Below, piece after piece: positions 7,943 through 16,364 of a DNA stretch of 64,000 nt (within the stretch, counting starts at the first letter, position 1; every line of letters starts with the position of its first letter). The position numbers and the translations under genes were made by a program. Location: the NCBI RefSeq assembly GCF_014196745.1, contig NZ_JACIEH010000002.1:372383-436382 (forward strand), given 5' to 3'. A model generated the notes under the pieces. That model was not told the DNA's origin. It was given only the letters and a program-made list of their open reading frames with translations, and did no database searches. Origin of the DNA: Sphingomonas kyeonggiensis. Its GTDB lineage: Bacteria; Pseudomonadota; Alphaproteobacteria; Sphingomonadales; Sphingomonadaceae.

Positions 7943-10039
7943 TCAGGCCAGACGCAGGGGCCCCGGACCGCCGGCGGCGGGATCCGAATAGGATGGCTTG
8001 CCGGTCTCGACATGGCCCGCCATCCGCCAGCTCTGGCCGCCCGCGACCAGCTGCCGGTCGTACCAGCCATGGCTCTTCGCGAGGTCGAGCCGGATGCTGC
8101 GCGATTCTCCGCCTGCCAGCCGGACCACCCTGGACGCGGCGCCATAGGCCATGTCGGTCAGGGTGATGGATTGCGGTGCGGACATGTGGTTCTCGATCAG
8201 CAGCGAGACGGAATCGCCGCCGTTCCCCTTCAGGCTGACGGAGAAGATGTCGCCCCTGCCGCGCAGGCGCCGATGGAAGCCGTTGGGCCCGAGGATGAAC
8301 AGGTCGAGCGGCCCGTCGGTGGCGGGCAGGGGATGCGCCAGCTCCTGTCCCGCGCCGACGGTGTAGCGGGCCGGCACCTCGTCCAGCCGGTTGACGTCAT
8401 AGACATGGAAGACGGCGGCGCGCCCGGCCGAATGGTTGGCGAAGGACAGGGCGTGGCCGTCTCCCTCCGCCCGCAACCGGGCGTCGAGCGCATAGGGCGT
8501 CGCCCGCCGCCGCTTCAGGCCGGTCTCCTGTACCGGCGCGGCCGCCTGGGCGGGAAGGGGCGGCCGGACTTCCTGCAGGCTGGCCGCGCGCTGCGACAGC
8601 GCCGCCGTGGCGGGAAGCGCGGGCATGAAGTCCACCGTGTCGGGCGCGCTGAAATCGAAGCAGGAGGTCAGGTCGCCGCACACCGCGCGGCGCCAAGCGC
8701 TGATGTTCGGCTCGTGCACGCCGAACCGCGCCTCGAGGAAGCGCAGGATGCTGGTATGGTCGAACACCTCCGACGCGACATGCCCGCCCTTGCTCCAGGG
8801 CGAGATCACATAAAGCGGCACGCGCGGGCCCAGCCCATAGGGCCGGTCGAGATAGGCCGCGTCTTCCTTGGTCTGGGACCGGGTGTGGTATTCGTCCTCG
8901 GCCGGAATGTTCGTCGCGCCGATCGGCCGCCCGGAGACGCGCGCCGGCGGGGCGGGCGGGGGGACATGGTCGAACAGCCCGTCATTCTCGTCGAAATTGA
9001 CCAGCAGCACCGTCCGCGCCCAGACCTCCGGATTGGCGGTGAGCGCGTCGAGCACGCGCGCGGTATAATCGCCGCCCTGGAGCGGCGTGGAGACGCTGGG
9101 ATGCTCCGACATCGCGGCCGGCGCGACGATCCACGAGACCTGCGGCAGCTGCTTGTCCAACACGTCCTGCTTCAGCGCGTCGAGCGTGCGGGTCGTCGTC
9201 GTCCGGCGCGCGAGCAGTGCGGCGGCGGCTTCGGATGCGCCCTGCGCCCGACGATAGCTGCGGAAGCCGACCAGCGGGTTGTCGGTGAAATTGTCGGCCA
9301 TGTCCTGATAGATCTGGAAGCTGATCCCCGCGTCCATCAGCCGCTCGGGATAGGTCATCCAGAGATAGCCGCCATGGTGCAGCGGATCGCCCTCGAGCGT
9401 GTCATAGCCATTGTCGATGGCGGGGCCGTTGTTCTTGCCGAGCGCATCGTGCGTGCCCGTCCAGATGTAGAGCCGGTTGGGATTGGTGCTCAGGTGCATC
9501 GCGCAGTGATATGCGTCGCACAGGGTGAAGGCGTCGGCGAGCGCATATTGGAACGGCAGGTCGGCGCGGGTGAAATGCGCCATCGCGTGGTTCTTCTTGA
9601 AGCGCGGCCATGCGCCCATCCGGCCATTGTCCCAGGCGGCCTGGCTGTCGGTGAAGCCATGCGGCGTGCCGAGCGGGCGATAGAGGCGGAAATCGACCGA
9701 CGTATCCAGCCGGAAAGGCGCGATCAGCGCGGGCTCGGCCCCGGCTTTCTCGTTCGGCTGGAGCAGGATGGTGCGGTCCGGCGCGCCGGGCAGCGGCGCG
9801 GCGGGAATGGCGAAGCGGTCCCCATAGCCCCGCACGCCACGCATCGTGCCGAAATAATGATCGAAGGAGCGGTTCTCCTGGGTGAGGATCACGACATGGT
9901 CGACGTCCTTCAGCGTGCCCGTCCGGCGATCGGCGGGGATCTCCAGCGCGCGGGCGATCGCGGGCGTGAGCGAAGCGGCCGCACCTGCCGTCGCCATCAT
10001 GGCGCGGATGAAGCTGCGGCGGTCCTGTGTCGTCGTCAT
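7943..10039 (-). CDS. plcN: phosphocholine-specific phospholipase C, Tat-exported (copy 1)
   Basis: About 698 residues of the phosphoesterase family PF04185, matching the phosphocholine-preferring phospholipase C type (TIGR03396) in length and order. The twin-arginine signal begins DRRSFIRAMMATAG. The catalytic ENRSFDHYFG follows at 55-64, and two beta-rich C-terminal DUF756-type domains close the protein. It should release phosphocholine from phosphatidylcholine or sphingomyelin outside the cytoplasm. I chose the ATG at 10039; 18 extra upstream codons lack signal character. A TGGT-N4-ACCA type operator lies 75 bp upstream, shared with the divergent receptor, so it likely belongs to the phosphonate/phosphorus regulon. 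The gene symbol is by analogy. Confidence 0.88.
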   Translation of the reverse strand: MTTTQDRRSFIRAMMATAGAAASLTPAIARALEIPADRRTGTLKDVDHVVILTQENRSFDHYFGTMRGVRGYGDRFAIPAAPLPGAPDRTILLQPNEKAGAEPALIAPFRLDTSVDFRLYRPLGTPHGFTDSQAAWDNGRMGAWPRFKKNHAMAHFTRADLPFQYALADAFTLCDAYHCAMHLSTNPNRLYIWTGTHDALGKNNGPAIDNGYDTLEGDPLHHGGYLWMTYPERLMDAGISFQIYQDMADNFTDNPLVGFRSYRRAQGASEAAAALLARRTTTTRTLDALKQDVLDKQLPQVSWIVAPAAMSEHPSVSTPLQGGDYTARVLDALTANPEVWARTVLLVNFDENDGLFDHVPPPAPPARVSGRPIGATNIPAEDEYHTRSQTKEDAAYLDRPYGLGPRVPLYVISPWSKGGHVASEVFDHTSILRFLEARFGVHEPNISAWRRAVCGDLTSCFDFSAPDTVDFMPALPATAALSQRAASLQEVRPPLPAQAAAPVQETGLKRRRATPYALDARLRAEGDGHALSFANHSAGRAAVFHVYDVNRLDEVPARYTVGAGQELAHPLPATDGPLDLFILGPNGFHRRLRGRGDIFSVSLKGNGGDSVSLLIENHMSAPQSITLTDMAYGAASRVVRLAGGESRSIRLDLAKSHGWYDRQLVAGGQSWRMAGHVETGKPSYSDPAAGGPGPLRLA

Positions 10040-10114
10040 GCCCGGTCTCCCAGAGGGTCGCGATGCATAGGGACTGGGAGCGCGCAGGCGCAAGGATCGG
10101 CTGTCATGGCAATT

Positions 10115-10126
10115 AGGTCTAGACCA
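10115..10126. promoter_or_regulatory. candidate GntR/PhnR operator 1
   Basis: AGGTCTAGACCA, with perfect inner palindrome GGTCTAGACC, sits 75 bp before the phospholipase start. It differs from the five-site consensus TGGT-N4-ACCA by one base in the left arm. Confidence 0.55.
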
Positions 10127-10266
10127 CTGTTATGGCGTTCGGGTGACAGCGCGCGCGATGCGCGCCGTTGAGGGCGCAAAGTGTGCGTATCGCCGCATCC
10201 CTCACCGAGAAGCCGCCACTTGATCCAATCGCGAGGAAGTTTCGCGCGGCCTCGTTTCCTTGGAAA

Positions 10267-10284
10267 CTGTCACAGAGGTGTCTC
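10267..10284 (+). promoter_or_regulatory. possible PhoB box
   Basis: CTGTCAC-AGAG-GTGTCTC has the 7+4+7 architecture of a Pho box (consensus CTGTCAT-N4-CTGTCAT), with a good first repeat and a partial second one. It lies 53 bp before the TonB receptor start, which would suit phosphate-starvation control. An isolated CTGTCAT also occurs at 10101. Confidence 0.35.
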
Positions 10285-10305
10285 CACAGTCTGCTTAAGC
10301 GCGTC

Positions 10306-10317
10306 TGGTTCATACCA
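10306..10317. promoter_or_regulatory. candidate GntR/PhnR operator 2
   Basis: TGGTTCATACCA, extended to the 14-base palindrome CTGGT-N4-ACCAG (10305-10318), lies 19 bp before the TonB receptor ATG. Both arms match the consensus exactly. Its closeness to the ribosome binding site fits repression. Confidence 0.65.
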
Positions 10318-10336
10318 GTTGGTGGGGGATTCTCGA

Positions 10337-13135
10337 ATGACCAAGCGACCTTCCTCTCAGGCCATGCGCCTGAACTTCAAGAGCTTTCTGCTGGCAACCG
10401 TTGCTGCGGTGGTCGCCGGTGCCATGCCGCGAGTCGCGCTCGCACAGGATGCGTCCGATCCGTCGGCCGCCAGCTCGGGCGAGGACATCGTCGTCACTGG
10501 CTTCCGCAAGTCGCTGAGCGATGCGCGCCGCATCAAGAAGGACGCGACGATCCAGGTCGATGCGATCGTCGCCGAGGACATGGCGAAGTTCCCCGAACTG
10601 AACCTGGCGGAATCGCTGCAGCGCCTGCCGGGCGTCCAGATCACGCGCGAGGCGGGCGAGGGACGCCGCATCTCGCTGCGCGGTCTCGGCCCGGATTTCG
10701 CCCGCGTCCAGCTCAACGGCATGGAAGTGCTGGGCAATGTCGACTCGGCGCAGGACAGCCGCGGCCAGCGCACGCGTGACCGCGCCTTCGACTTCAACAT
10801 CTTCGCCTCGGAGCTGTTCACCCGCGTGGAGGTGGAGAAGACCTTCCAGGCGGCGCAGAACGAGGGCGGCATGGCCGGTACGGTCGGCCTGTTCACCGGC
10901 CGGCCGTTCGATTACGCGACGGGCCTGAAGGGCGCGCTGGTCGGCAAGCTGGGCACCAACGAATATACCAAGGACGCGCAGCCGCGTGTTGCCGGCCTGC
11001 TCAGCCATAACTGGGACAACCGGTTCGGCATCCTGGTCTCGGTCGCCTATTCCAAGCGCAAGACCACCGAGCAGGGCCACAACACCTATAATTACGACCA
11101 GCCCGATGCCGGGACCATGAAGGACCTGGTCGCCAAGGGCCTCGACATCTCGCGGCTGAGCGCGGCGCAGCAGGCCAAGTTCCTGTCCGGCGACCTGGTT
11201 TTCGCCGACGGCAACCGCATCTCGTCCTGGAATGCCCGGCAGGAGCGCCTCGGCATCACCGCCGCGATGCAGTGGCGCCCGGCGGACAATCTGCTGCTGA
11301 CGCTCGACGGCCTGTACGGCCAGCTCGACACGCACCGCGAGGAATTGCACCTCGCCACCCGGCCGCTGGCGTCCGACGGCTCGATCGCGTTCGACACGCC
11401 CGCCGGCGCGCCCTGGCCGGCCGCCTTTCAGAAGGCATCGGTCATCAACGACCTGCGCTGGGACAGCAACAACTACGTGACCAAGACCGACGTCACCGGC
11501 ACGACCTTCGGCAGCGAGAACCGGCGCTCGCTGAACAAGACCCGATTCCGTTCGGTGGAACTGACGACCGCCTGGGACGCCTCCGACAGCCTCACGATCG
11601 ACGGGCACATCGGCTATCAGAAGTCGACCTACAAGACGCCCTATGACGACAAGTTCTACATGCGCGCCAAGGGCAATCTGGTGGCCGACTATGGCCTGGA
11701 CGGGCGTTCGGCCTCGTTCCAGTATTCGGGCTGGGATCCCACCAATCCGGCCAATTACGCGATGGATTCCTTCTACTACCGCGCCTTCAACAACGAGTCC
11801 GAGCTGCGCGAGGGCGTGGCGAACCTGCGCTACAAGCTGAACGGCGCGCTGACCCTGCGTGCGGGCGTGGCCTATCACCGCTTCAAGCAGGACGGCATCG
11901 ACCTGTTCTATGACGACAACGTCAACGGCACCCGCAGCAAGACGCGCGGCACCTCGGTCGCCGACATCACCTCGGTCTACACCAACGAGTTCGGTTCGTG
12001 GCTGATCGGCGATTATGCCAAGGGCTTCGCCAAGTATAACGAGTATCACCGCCTCGGGCAGAACAATGACGGCACTGGCGGTGCGCTCCAGGACATCGAG
12101 AACGTCTATACGACCACCGAGGAGAGCGAGTCCGCCTATGTCCAGATGGACTGGGACACCGAGCTGTTCGGCAAGCGCTTCCGCGGCAATGTCGGTGCCC
12201 GGGCCTATCACACCGACACCAACAGCACCGGCTGGATCCAGGGCGACAGCTATGCCTATCTGGGCACGACCGATGTGGACGGCAGCTATTCGGGCGTGCT
12301 GCCCGCGATGAACGCGGTGCTGGAGCTCACCCCGGAAGTGCTGCTGCGCTTCGCCGCCTCGCAGAACCTCAACCGTCCCGGCCTGGGCTCGATCGCGGCG
12401 GAAGGCAGTGCCTTCAAGGACGACAACAGCGGCGACATCACCGCGTCGCGCGGCAACCCGAACCTCAAGCCCTACAAGGACACCACGCTCGATTTCTCGG
12501 CGGAATATTATTTCGGCAAGGTTGGTCTGCTCTCGGCGAGCGTGTTCCACAAGCGGATCAACAACTTCATCGGGACGCAGATCCTCGAGAACATTCCCTT
12601 CAGCCAGACCGGCGTGCCGGTCGGCACGATACCCGGCGCGACGGGCAGCACGATCGTCAAGGAATTCTCGATGCCGATCAACGTGTCGGGCACCAAGAGC
12701 CTGACCGGCGTCGAGCTTGCCGGGCAGGCCCAGTTCACTTTCCTGCCGGCGCCGTTCAACGGCCTCGGCGTGATCGCGAACTACACCTATGTCGATGCGC
12801 CGCCGGAGATCACCGGCATCTCCAAGACCAGCTACAATGCGACGCTCTATTACGAGACCAATCGCTGGGGCCTGCGCGGCTCGCTGAGCCACCGCAGCCG
12901 CTATTACACCGGGCGCAGTGACAACCCGATGAGCGCCAGCACCCGCGGCTTCGAAGGGACGACCTATATCGATGCCTCGGCCTTCGTGAACCTCACCGAT
13001 GCCATCCAGCTGACGGTGAACGCGATCAACCTGACCAACCAAAAGGACACGCAGTTCTGGGGGCAGAGCCGCTATCTCTACAACCAGAACCAGAGCGGCA
13101 CGACCTATATGGCCGGCGTCAGCTTCAAGTTCTGA
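10337..13135 (+). CDS. TonB-dependent receptor (TIGR01782 type)
   Basis: 932 residues. A signal peptide ends near residue 36 (VALAQ), then a TonB-box-like DIVVTGFRKSL, a plug domain with LQRLPGVQITR and ISLRGLGPDF, a long barrel and a terminal SFKF ending in Phe. It is an outer-membrane importer energised by TonB. The ATG at 10337 follows GGGGGA; the frame extends upstream but those codons lack signal features. An operator palindrome and a possible Pho box precede it, so the ligand is probably an organophosphorus compound or a phospholipase product. Downstream lie two sulfotransferases and two Asp/Asn hydroxylases on the same strand. Confidence 0.9.
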   Translation: MTKRPSSQAMRLNFKSFLLATVAAVVAGAMPRVALAQDASDPSAASSGEDIVVTGFRKSLSDARRIKKDATIQVDAIVAEDMAKFPELNLAESLQRLPGVQITREAGEGRRISLRGLGPDFARVQLNGMEVLGNVDSAQDSRGQRTRDRAFDFNIFASELFTRVEVEKTFQAAQNEGGMAGTVGLFTGRPFDYATGLKGALVGKLGTNEYTKDAQPRVAGLLSHNWDNRFGILVSVAYSKRKTTEQGHNTYNYDQPDAGTMKDLVAKGLDISRLSAAQQAKFLSGDLVFADGNRISSWNARQERLGITAAMQWRPADNLLLTLDGLYGQLDTHREELHLATRPLASDGSIAFDTPAGAPWPAAFQKASVINDLRWDSNNYVTKTDVTGTTFGSENRRSLNKTRFRSVELTTAWDASDSLTIDGHIGYQKSTYKTPYDDKFYMRAKGNLVADYGLDGRSASFQYSGWDPTNPANYAMDSFYYRAFNNESELREGVANLRYKLNGALTLRAGVAYHRFKQDGIDLFYDDNVNGTRSKTRGTSVADITSVYTNEFGSWLIGDYAKGFAKYNEYHRLGQNNDGTGGALQDIENVYTTTEESESAYVQMDWDTELFGKRFRGNVGARAYHTDTNSTGWIQGDSYAYLGTTDVDGSYSGVLPAMNAVLELTPEVLLRFAASQNLNRPGLGSIAAEGSAFKDDNSGDITASRGNPNLKPYKDTTLDFSAEYYFGKVGLLSASVFHKRINNFIGTQILENIPFSQTGVPVGTIPGATGSTIVKEFSMPINVSGTKSLTGVELAGQAQFTFLPAPFNGLGVIANYTYVDAPPEITGISKTSYNATLYYETNRWGLRGSLSHRSRYYTGRSDNPMSASTRGFEGTTYIDASAFVNLTDAIQLTVNAINLTNQKDTQFWGQSRYLYNQNQSGTTYMAGVSFKF

Positions 13136-13152
13136 GGCTGGATTGACCATGA

Positions 13153-13186
13153 TGTGCTTCCACCCCCGAGCGGGGGTGGGAGCACA
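13153..13186. terminator. strong G/C hairpin after the receptor gene
   Basis: TGTGCTTCCACCCCC (13153-13167) and GGGGGTGGGAGCACA (13172-13186) form a 15-bp stem with one G-T pair and a GAGC loop. It stands between the receptor and the sulfotransferase operon, so it may act as a partial terminator or mRNA stabiliser. No clear U-tract follows. Confidence 0.6.
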
Positions 13187-13207
13187 TTCTCATGTGGGAC
13201 AGCACGC

Positions 13208-13846
13208 ATGATCGTTTCCCATACCCACCGTTTTATCTTCGCCGCGGTGCCGAAGACGGGCACCCATGCCGTGCGCCAGGCGCTGCGCGAGCAACTGGGG
13301 GAGGGGGATGTCGAGCAGGTGGGGCTGTTCGTCGACAAGCGCTTCCCCTGGGCGGAGCTGGCGGCGATCCGCCACGGGCATCTGTCGCTGCGGCAGGTGC
13401 GGCCGCATCTCGGCGAGGACGCCTTTGCCGGCTATTTCAAGTTCGCCTTCGTCCGCAATCCGTTCGACCGCTTCGTCTCCTACTGCGCCTTCATGCTGCG
13501 CGGCGGCGACGTCTTCCAGCAGCGGCCGCAGGATGTGATGCGCCACTTCCTCTTCGTCGAGCCGCCCGAGCACCATATCCTGTTCCAGCCCCAGGCTTCG
13601 CTGCTGGTGGACGCGGACGGCGAGACCCTGCTGACCGACGGGATCGGCCGGGTCGAGGCCATGCAGGATTCCTACGACGGGATCTGCGCCCGGCTGGGCA
13701 TCGCGTCCCGCCCGCTGGACCGGGTCAACGACAGCAAGCATGGCGACTACCGCCGCTATTACGACCAGGCCCTGATCGACGGCGTTGCCGCGCGCTATGC
13801 ACAGGACATCGCGCTGTTCGGCTATGATTTCGAGGGCGTGCGATGA
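13208..13846 (+). CDS. sulfotransferase family protein (single domain)
   Basis: 212 residues. The 5'-PAPS loop PKTGTH is at 15-20 and the 3'-phosphate binding segment FVRNPFDRFVS at 81-91; a conserved HGHLS lies between them. It should transfer sulfate from PAPS to a hydroxyl or amine acceptor. ATG at 13208 was chosen because the conserved beta strand FIFAAVPKTG begins directly after; an upstream start would lie in the hairpin. The stop overlaps the next gene as ATGA. The acceptor is unknown; the neighbouring receptor, a lipid or a secreted peptide are possible. Confidence 0.82.
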   Translation: MIVSHTHRFIFAAVPKTGTHAVRQALREQLGEGDVEQVGLFVDKRFPWAELAAIRHGHLSLRQVRPHLGEDAFAGYFKFAFVRNPFDRFVSYCAFMLRGGDVFQQRPQDVMRHFLFVEPPEHHILFQPQASLLVDADGETLLTDGIGRVEAMQDSYDGICARLGIASRPLDRVNDSKHGDYRRYYDQALIDGVAARYAQDIALFGYDFEGVR

Positions 13847-14460
13847 GCGTCGCGCTTGCCAACCCGCGCAAGACCAGGGCGGTCCGCATGCTCGGCCCGG
13901 TCGACATTGCCGCGCTGCAGGCGGCCGTGCTGGTGCTTCCCGAGCAGGTCTGGGACGCGGAGAACGCGGCCAAGCCCAACCGGTTCGAGGTGCTGGATGC
14001 CACGCGCCACATCGTCTTCCGCTTCGTCGACAGCCCGCGCGACTGGCGGGCCTCGCATGACCGTGCGGCCTGGCCGTATTGGCGTGACCTGCTGGAGCCG
14101 GTGCTGACTGGGGCCGTCCGGGACTATGGCTATGCGTGCGGTGTGTTCCCGCGGGTGATGCTCGCACGGATGCCGGCGGGCGGCGTGATCCACCCGCATG
14201 TCGATGCCAATCCCGCGGCGAAATGGCCGCACAAGATCCATGTGCCGCTGTCGACCAATGCCGGCACCATCTGCTTCTTCGGCGGCGCGGAGCGTCATTT
14301 CCCGGTGGGCGAGGCGGTGGAAGTCGACAATCTCGGCCCGCATTGGGTGCGTAACGGCGGCGATACCGATCGCATCCACCTGATCTTCGAATATTACGAC
14401 GCCGACCAGCCCGACCCGGACTGGTTGGAGCCCTTGCCGCGCGCAAGTGCCGCACGATGA
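13843..14460 (+). CDS. aspartyl/asparaginyl beta-hydroxylase-like Fe(II)/2-oxoglutarate dioxygenase
   Basis: 205 residues of the PF05118 fold. The iron facial triad appears as His119-x-Asp121 (within IHPHVDANP) and distal His167 (GPHWVRN), with Arg177 placed to hold 2-oxoglutarate. The family hydroxylates Asp/Asn in proteins and peptides, and includes the lipid hydroxylases LpxO and OlsC. It is translationally coupled to both flanking sulfotransferases by ATGA overlaps. I infer that it makes the hydroxyl that a sulfotransferase then modifies, or that both act on the same target. No membrane helix or signal is visible, so cytoplasmic. Confidence 0.82.
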   Translation: MSVALANPRKTRAVRMLGPVDIAALQAAVLVLPEQVWDAENAAKPNRFEVLDATRHIVFRFVDSPRDWRASHDRAAWPYWRDLLEPVLTGAVRDYGYACGVFPRVMLARMPAGGVIHPHVDANPAAKWPHKIHVPLSTNAGTICFFGGAERHFPVGEAVEVDNLGPHWVRNGGDTDRIHLIFEYYDADQPDPDWLEPLPRASAAR

Positions 14461-16361
14461 CCGGTACGCGCGACGCGCTGCTGCAGGAGGCGCGGGACCT
14501 GCGCGCCCGCCAGCGCGTGCCGGAGGCGCTGGGCGTGCTTGCCCGGCTCCAGGCGCTGCACCCGCGGTTCAGCCGCCTGCATCACGAGCGTGGCCATTGC
14601 CATGTCCTGCTCGGCGATGCCCCTGCGGCGATCACGGCGCTGGGCGAAGCGGTGCGCCTCAACCCGACGCTGCCGGCGAGCTGGGACATGCTCGAGCAGC
14701 TCTACCGCATGCTGGGTGACACCGCCCAGGCGACCCTGGCTGCGCAGCATCTCGCGGCGCTGCGGCAGCTCCCGCCCGAAGTGGTGATGGCGAACAGCCT
14801 GTTCGCGGATGGCGACCTAGCGCCGGCCGAGGGCATCCTCCGCGCCTATTTGGGCCAGGATCGCGACAATGTCGGCGCGCTCCGGCTGCTGGCGCGCATC
14901 CACATGGAGCGGGGTGCGCCGCAGGAGGCCGGGCAATTGCTCCAGTCGGTGCTCGAGCGCGCGCCGGACTATCACGCGGCGCGCTTCGATTATGCCATGG
15001 TCTTGCTCCAGCAACAGAAGCACCTCCAGGCCCGGCAGCAGGCGGAGCAGCTGCTGCGGCACGAGCCCGGCAACCGCGACTATCGCAAGCATTATGCGGC
15101 GGCCTGCGTGGGGCTTGGCGATCACGAGCCGGTGATTGATCTCTATGCCCAGCTGCTGGCGGAGCGGCCCGGCCCCGGTGCGGAGACCGCCGACCTGCTC
15201 CTGTGGCGGGCGAACGCCCTCAAGGTGACCGGCCGGCAGCAGGAAGCGATCGCGGACTATCGCGCCTCGCTGGCGGCGCGGCCAGACAATGGCGTGGCCT
15301 GGTTCAGCCTCGCCAACCTCAAGACCTATCGCTTCACCGACGACGAGATCGCACGAATGCGCGCCGCGGAGTCCCGGCCCGGCATCCAGGACATGGACCG
15401 GGTCTATCTGTGCTTCGCGCTGGGCAAGGCACTGGAGGACCGGGGCGAGCACGCATCCGCATGGGACCATTATGCGCGCGGCAATGCACTGCGACGCGCG
15501 GCCGGCACCTATCGCCCGGAGGTGGCGGAAGCCTGTGCGCTCGGGATCAAGCGGGTGTGCACCGCGGAGTTCTTCGCCGCCCGCGCCGGCTGGGGCGCAC
15601 GGGATGCGGCGCCGATATTCATCCTCGGCCTGCCGCGCTCGGGCTCGACCCTGATCGAGCAGATTCTGGCTTCCCATTCCCAGGTGGAGGGTACGCAGGA
15701 GCTGACCGAGATCGACCGCTACGCCCGCGAACTTTGCGGCAGCGATCCGGCATGCGGCCTGCCGCTCCACCAGGAGGCATTGCAGCGCCTGACCGCGGCG
15801 GATGCCCGCGCCCTCGGCGAGCGCTTCCTCGCCGAGACCCGCATCCATCGCCGGCTTGGTCGGCCCTTTTTCATCGACAAGATGCCGAACAATTTCTGGC
15901 ATATCGGCCTGATCCAGCTGATCCTGCCGCGCGCGACGATCATCGACGTGCGGCGCGAGCCGATGGCCTGCTGCTTCAGCAACTTGAAGCAGCTGTTCGG
16001 CACCACCAACCAGCAATTCACCTACGGCATCGACGATATCGCGCGCTACTATCGCAGCTATCTCGACCTGATGCGGCACTGGGATGCGGTGCTGCCCGGC
16101 CGGGTGCTGCGCGTGCCGTATGAGGGCGTGGTCGAGGATCTCGATGGCAGTGTGCGGCGCATGCTCGACCATGCCGGGCTGCCCTTCGAACCTGGGTGCC
16201 TCGCCTTCCACGAGACTCGGCGCAGCGTGCGCACGCCCAGCTCCGAGCAGGTCCGCCAGCCGATCGGCCGCGAGGGTCTGGCGCAGTGGGAAAACTACGC
16301 GCCCTGGCTCGGCCCGCTGCGCGACCGGCTGGGCGACGCCCTGACCGAATACAGGAACTGA
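14457..16361 (+). CDS. TPR-repeat sulfotransferase
   Basis: 634 residues. The first 370 or so are tetratricopeptide helices (for example LHHERGHCHVLLGDAPAAIT and later FSLANLKTYRF). A C-terminal Sulfotransfer_3 domain carries the PAPS loop PRSGSTLIEQ at 393-402 and the 3'-phosphate motif IDVRREPMACCFS. Such TPR-sulfotransferase fusions are common in Sphingomonas and Caulobacter relatives, and the TPR part is thought to bind a protein or peptide partner. Start overlaps the previous stop as ATGA. It is the third of four coupled genes and differs from the first sulfotransferase by the TPR module, hinting at a different or larger acceptor. Confidence 0.85.
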   Translation: MTGTRDALLQEARDLRARQRVPEALGVLARLQALHPRFSRLHHERGHCHVLLGDAPAAITALGEAVRLNPTLPASWDMLEQLYRMLGDTAQATLAAQHLAALRQLPPEVVMANSLFADGDLAPAEGILRAYLGQDRDNVGALRLLARIHMERGAPQEAGQLLQSVLERAPDYHAARFDYAMVLLQQQKHLQARQQAEQLLRHEPGNRDYRKHYAAACVGLGDHEPVIDLYAQLLAERPGPGAETADLLLWRANALKVTGRQQEAIADYRASLAARPDNGVAWFSLANLKTYRFTDDEIARMRAAESRPGIQDMDRVYLCFALGKALEDRGEHASAWDHYARGNALRRAAGTYRPEVAEACALGIKRVCTAEFFAARAGWGARDAAPIFILGLPRSGSTLIEQILASHSQVEGTQELTEIDRYARELCGSDPACGLPLHQEALQRLTAADARALGERFLAETRIHRRLGRPFFIDKMPNNFWHIGLIQLILPRATIIDVRREPMACCFSNLKQLFGTTNQQFTYGIDDIARYYRSYLDLMRHWDAVLPGRVLRVPYEGVVEDLDGSVRRMLDHAGLPFEPGCLAFHETRRSVRTPSSEQVRQPIGREGLAQWENYAPWLGPLRDRLGDALTEYRN

Positions 16362-16364
16362 CCC

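Noticed and set aside
7901..10171. 756-codon frame on the plus strand
   Set aside because: Antisense to the phospholipase C gene, which has clear family motifs.
10310..13150. 946-codon frame on the minus strand
   Set aside because: Antisense shadow of the TonB receptor; composition is repetitive and no motif is recognisable.
13136..13207. Possible RiPP precursor peptide for the sulfotransferase/hydroxylase operon
   Set aside because: The gap holds only the hairpin; no short coding frame with a ribosome binding site was found there or elsewhere in the operon.
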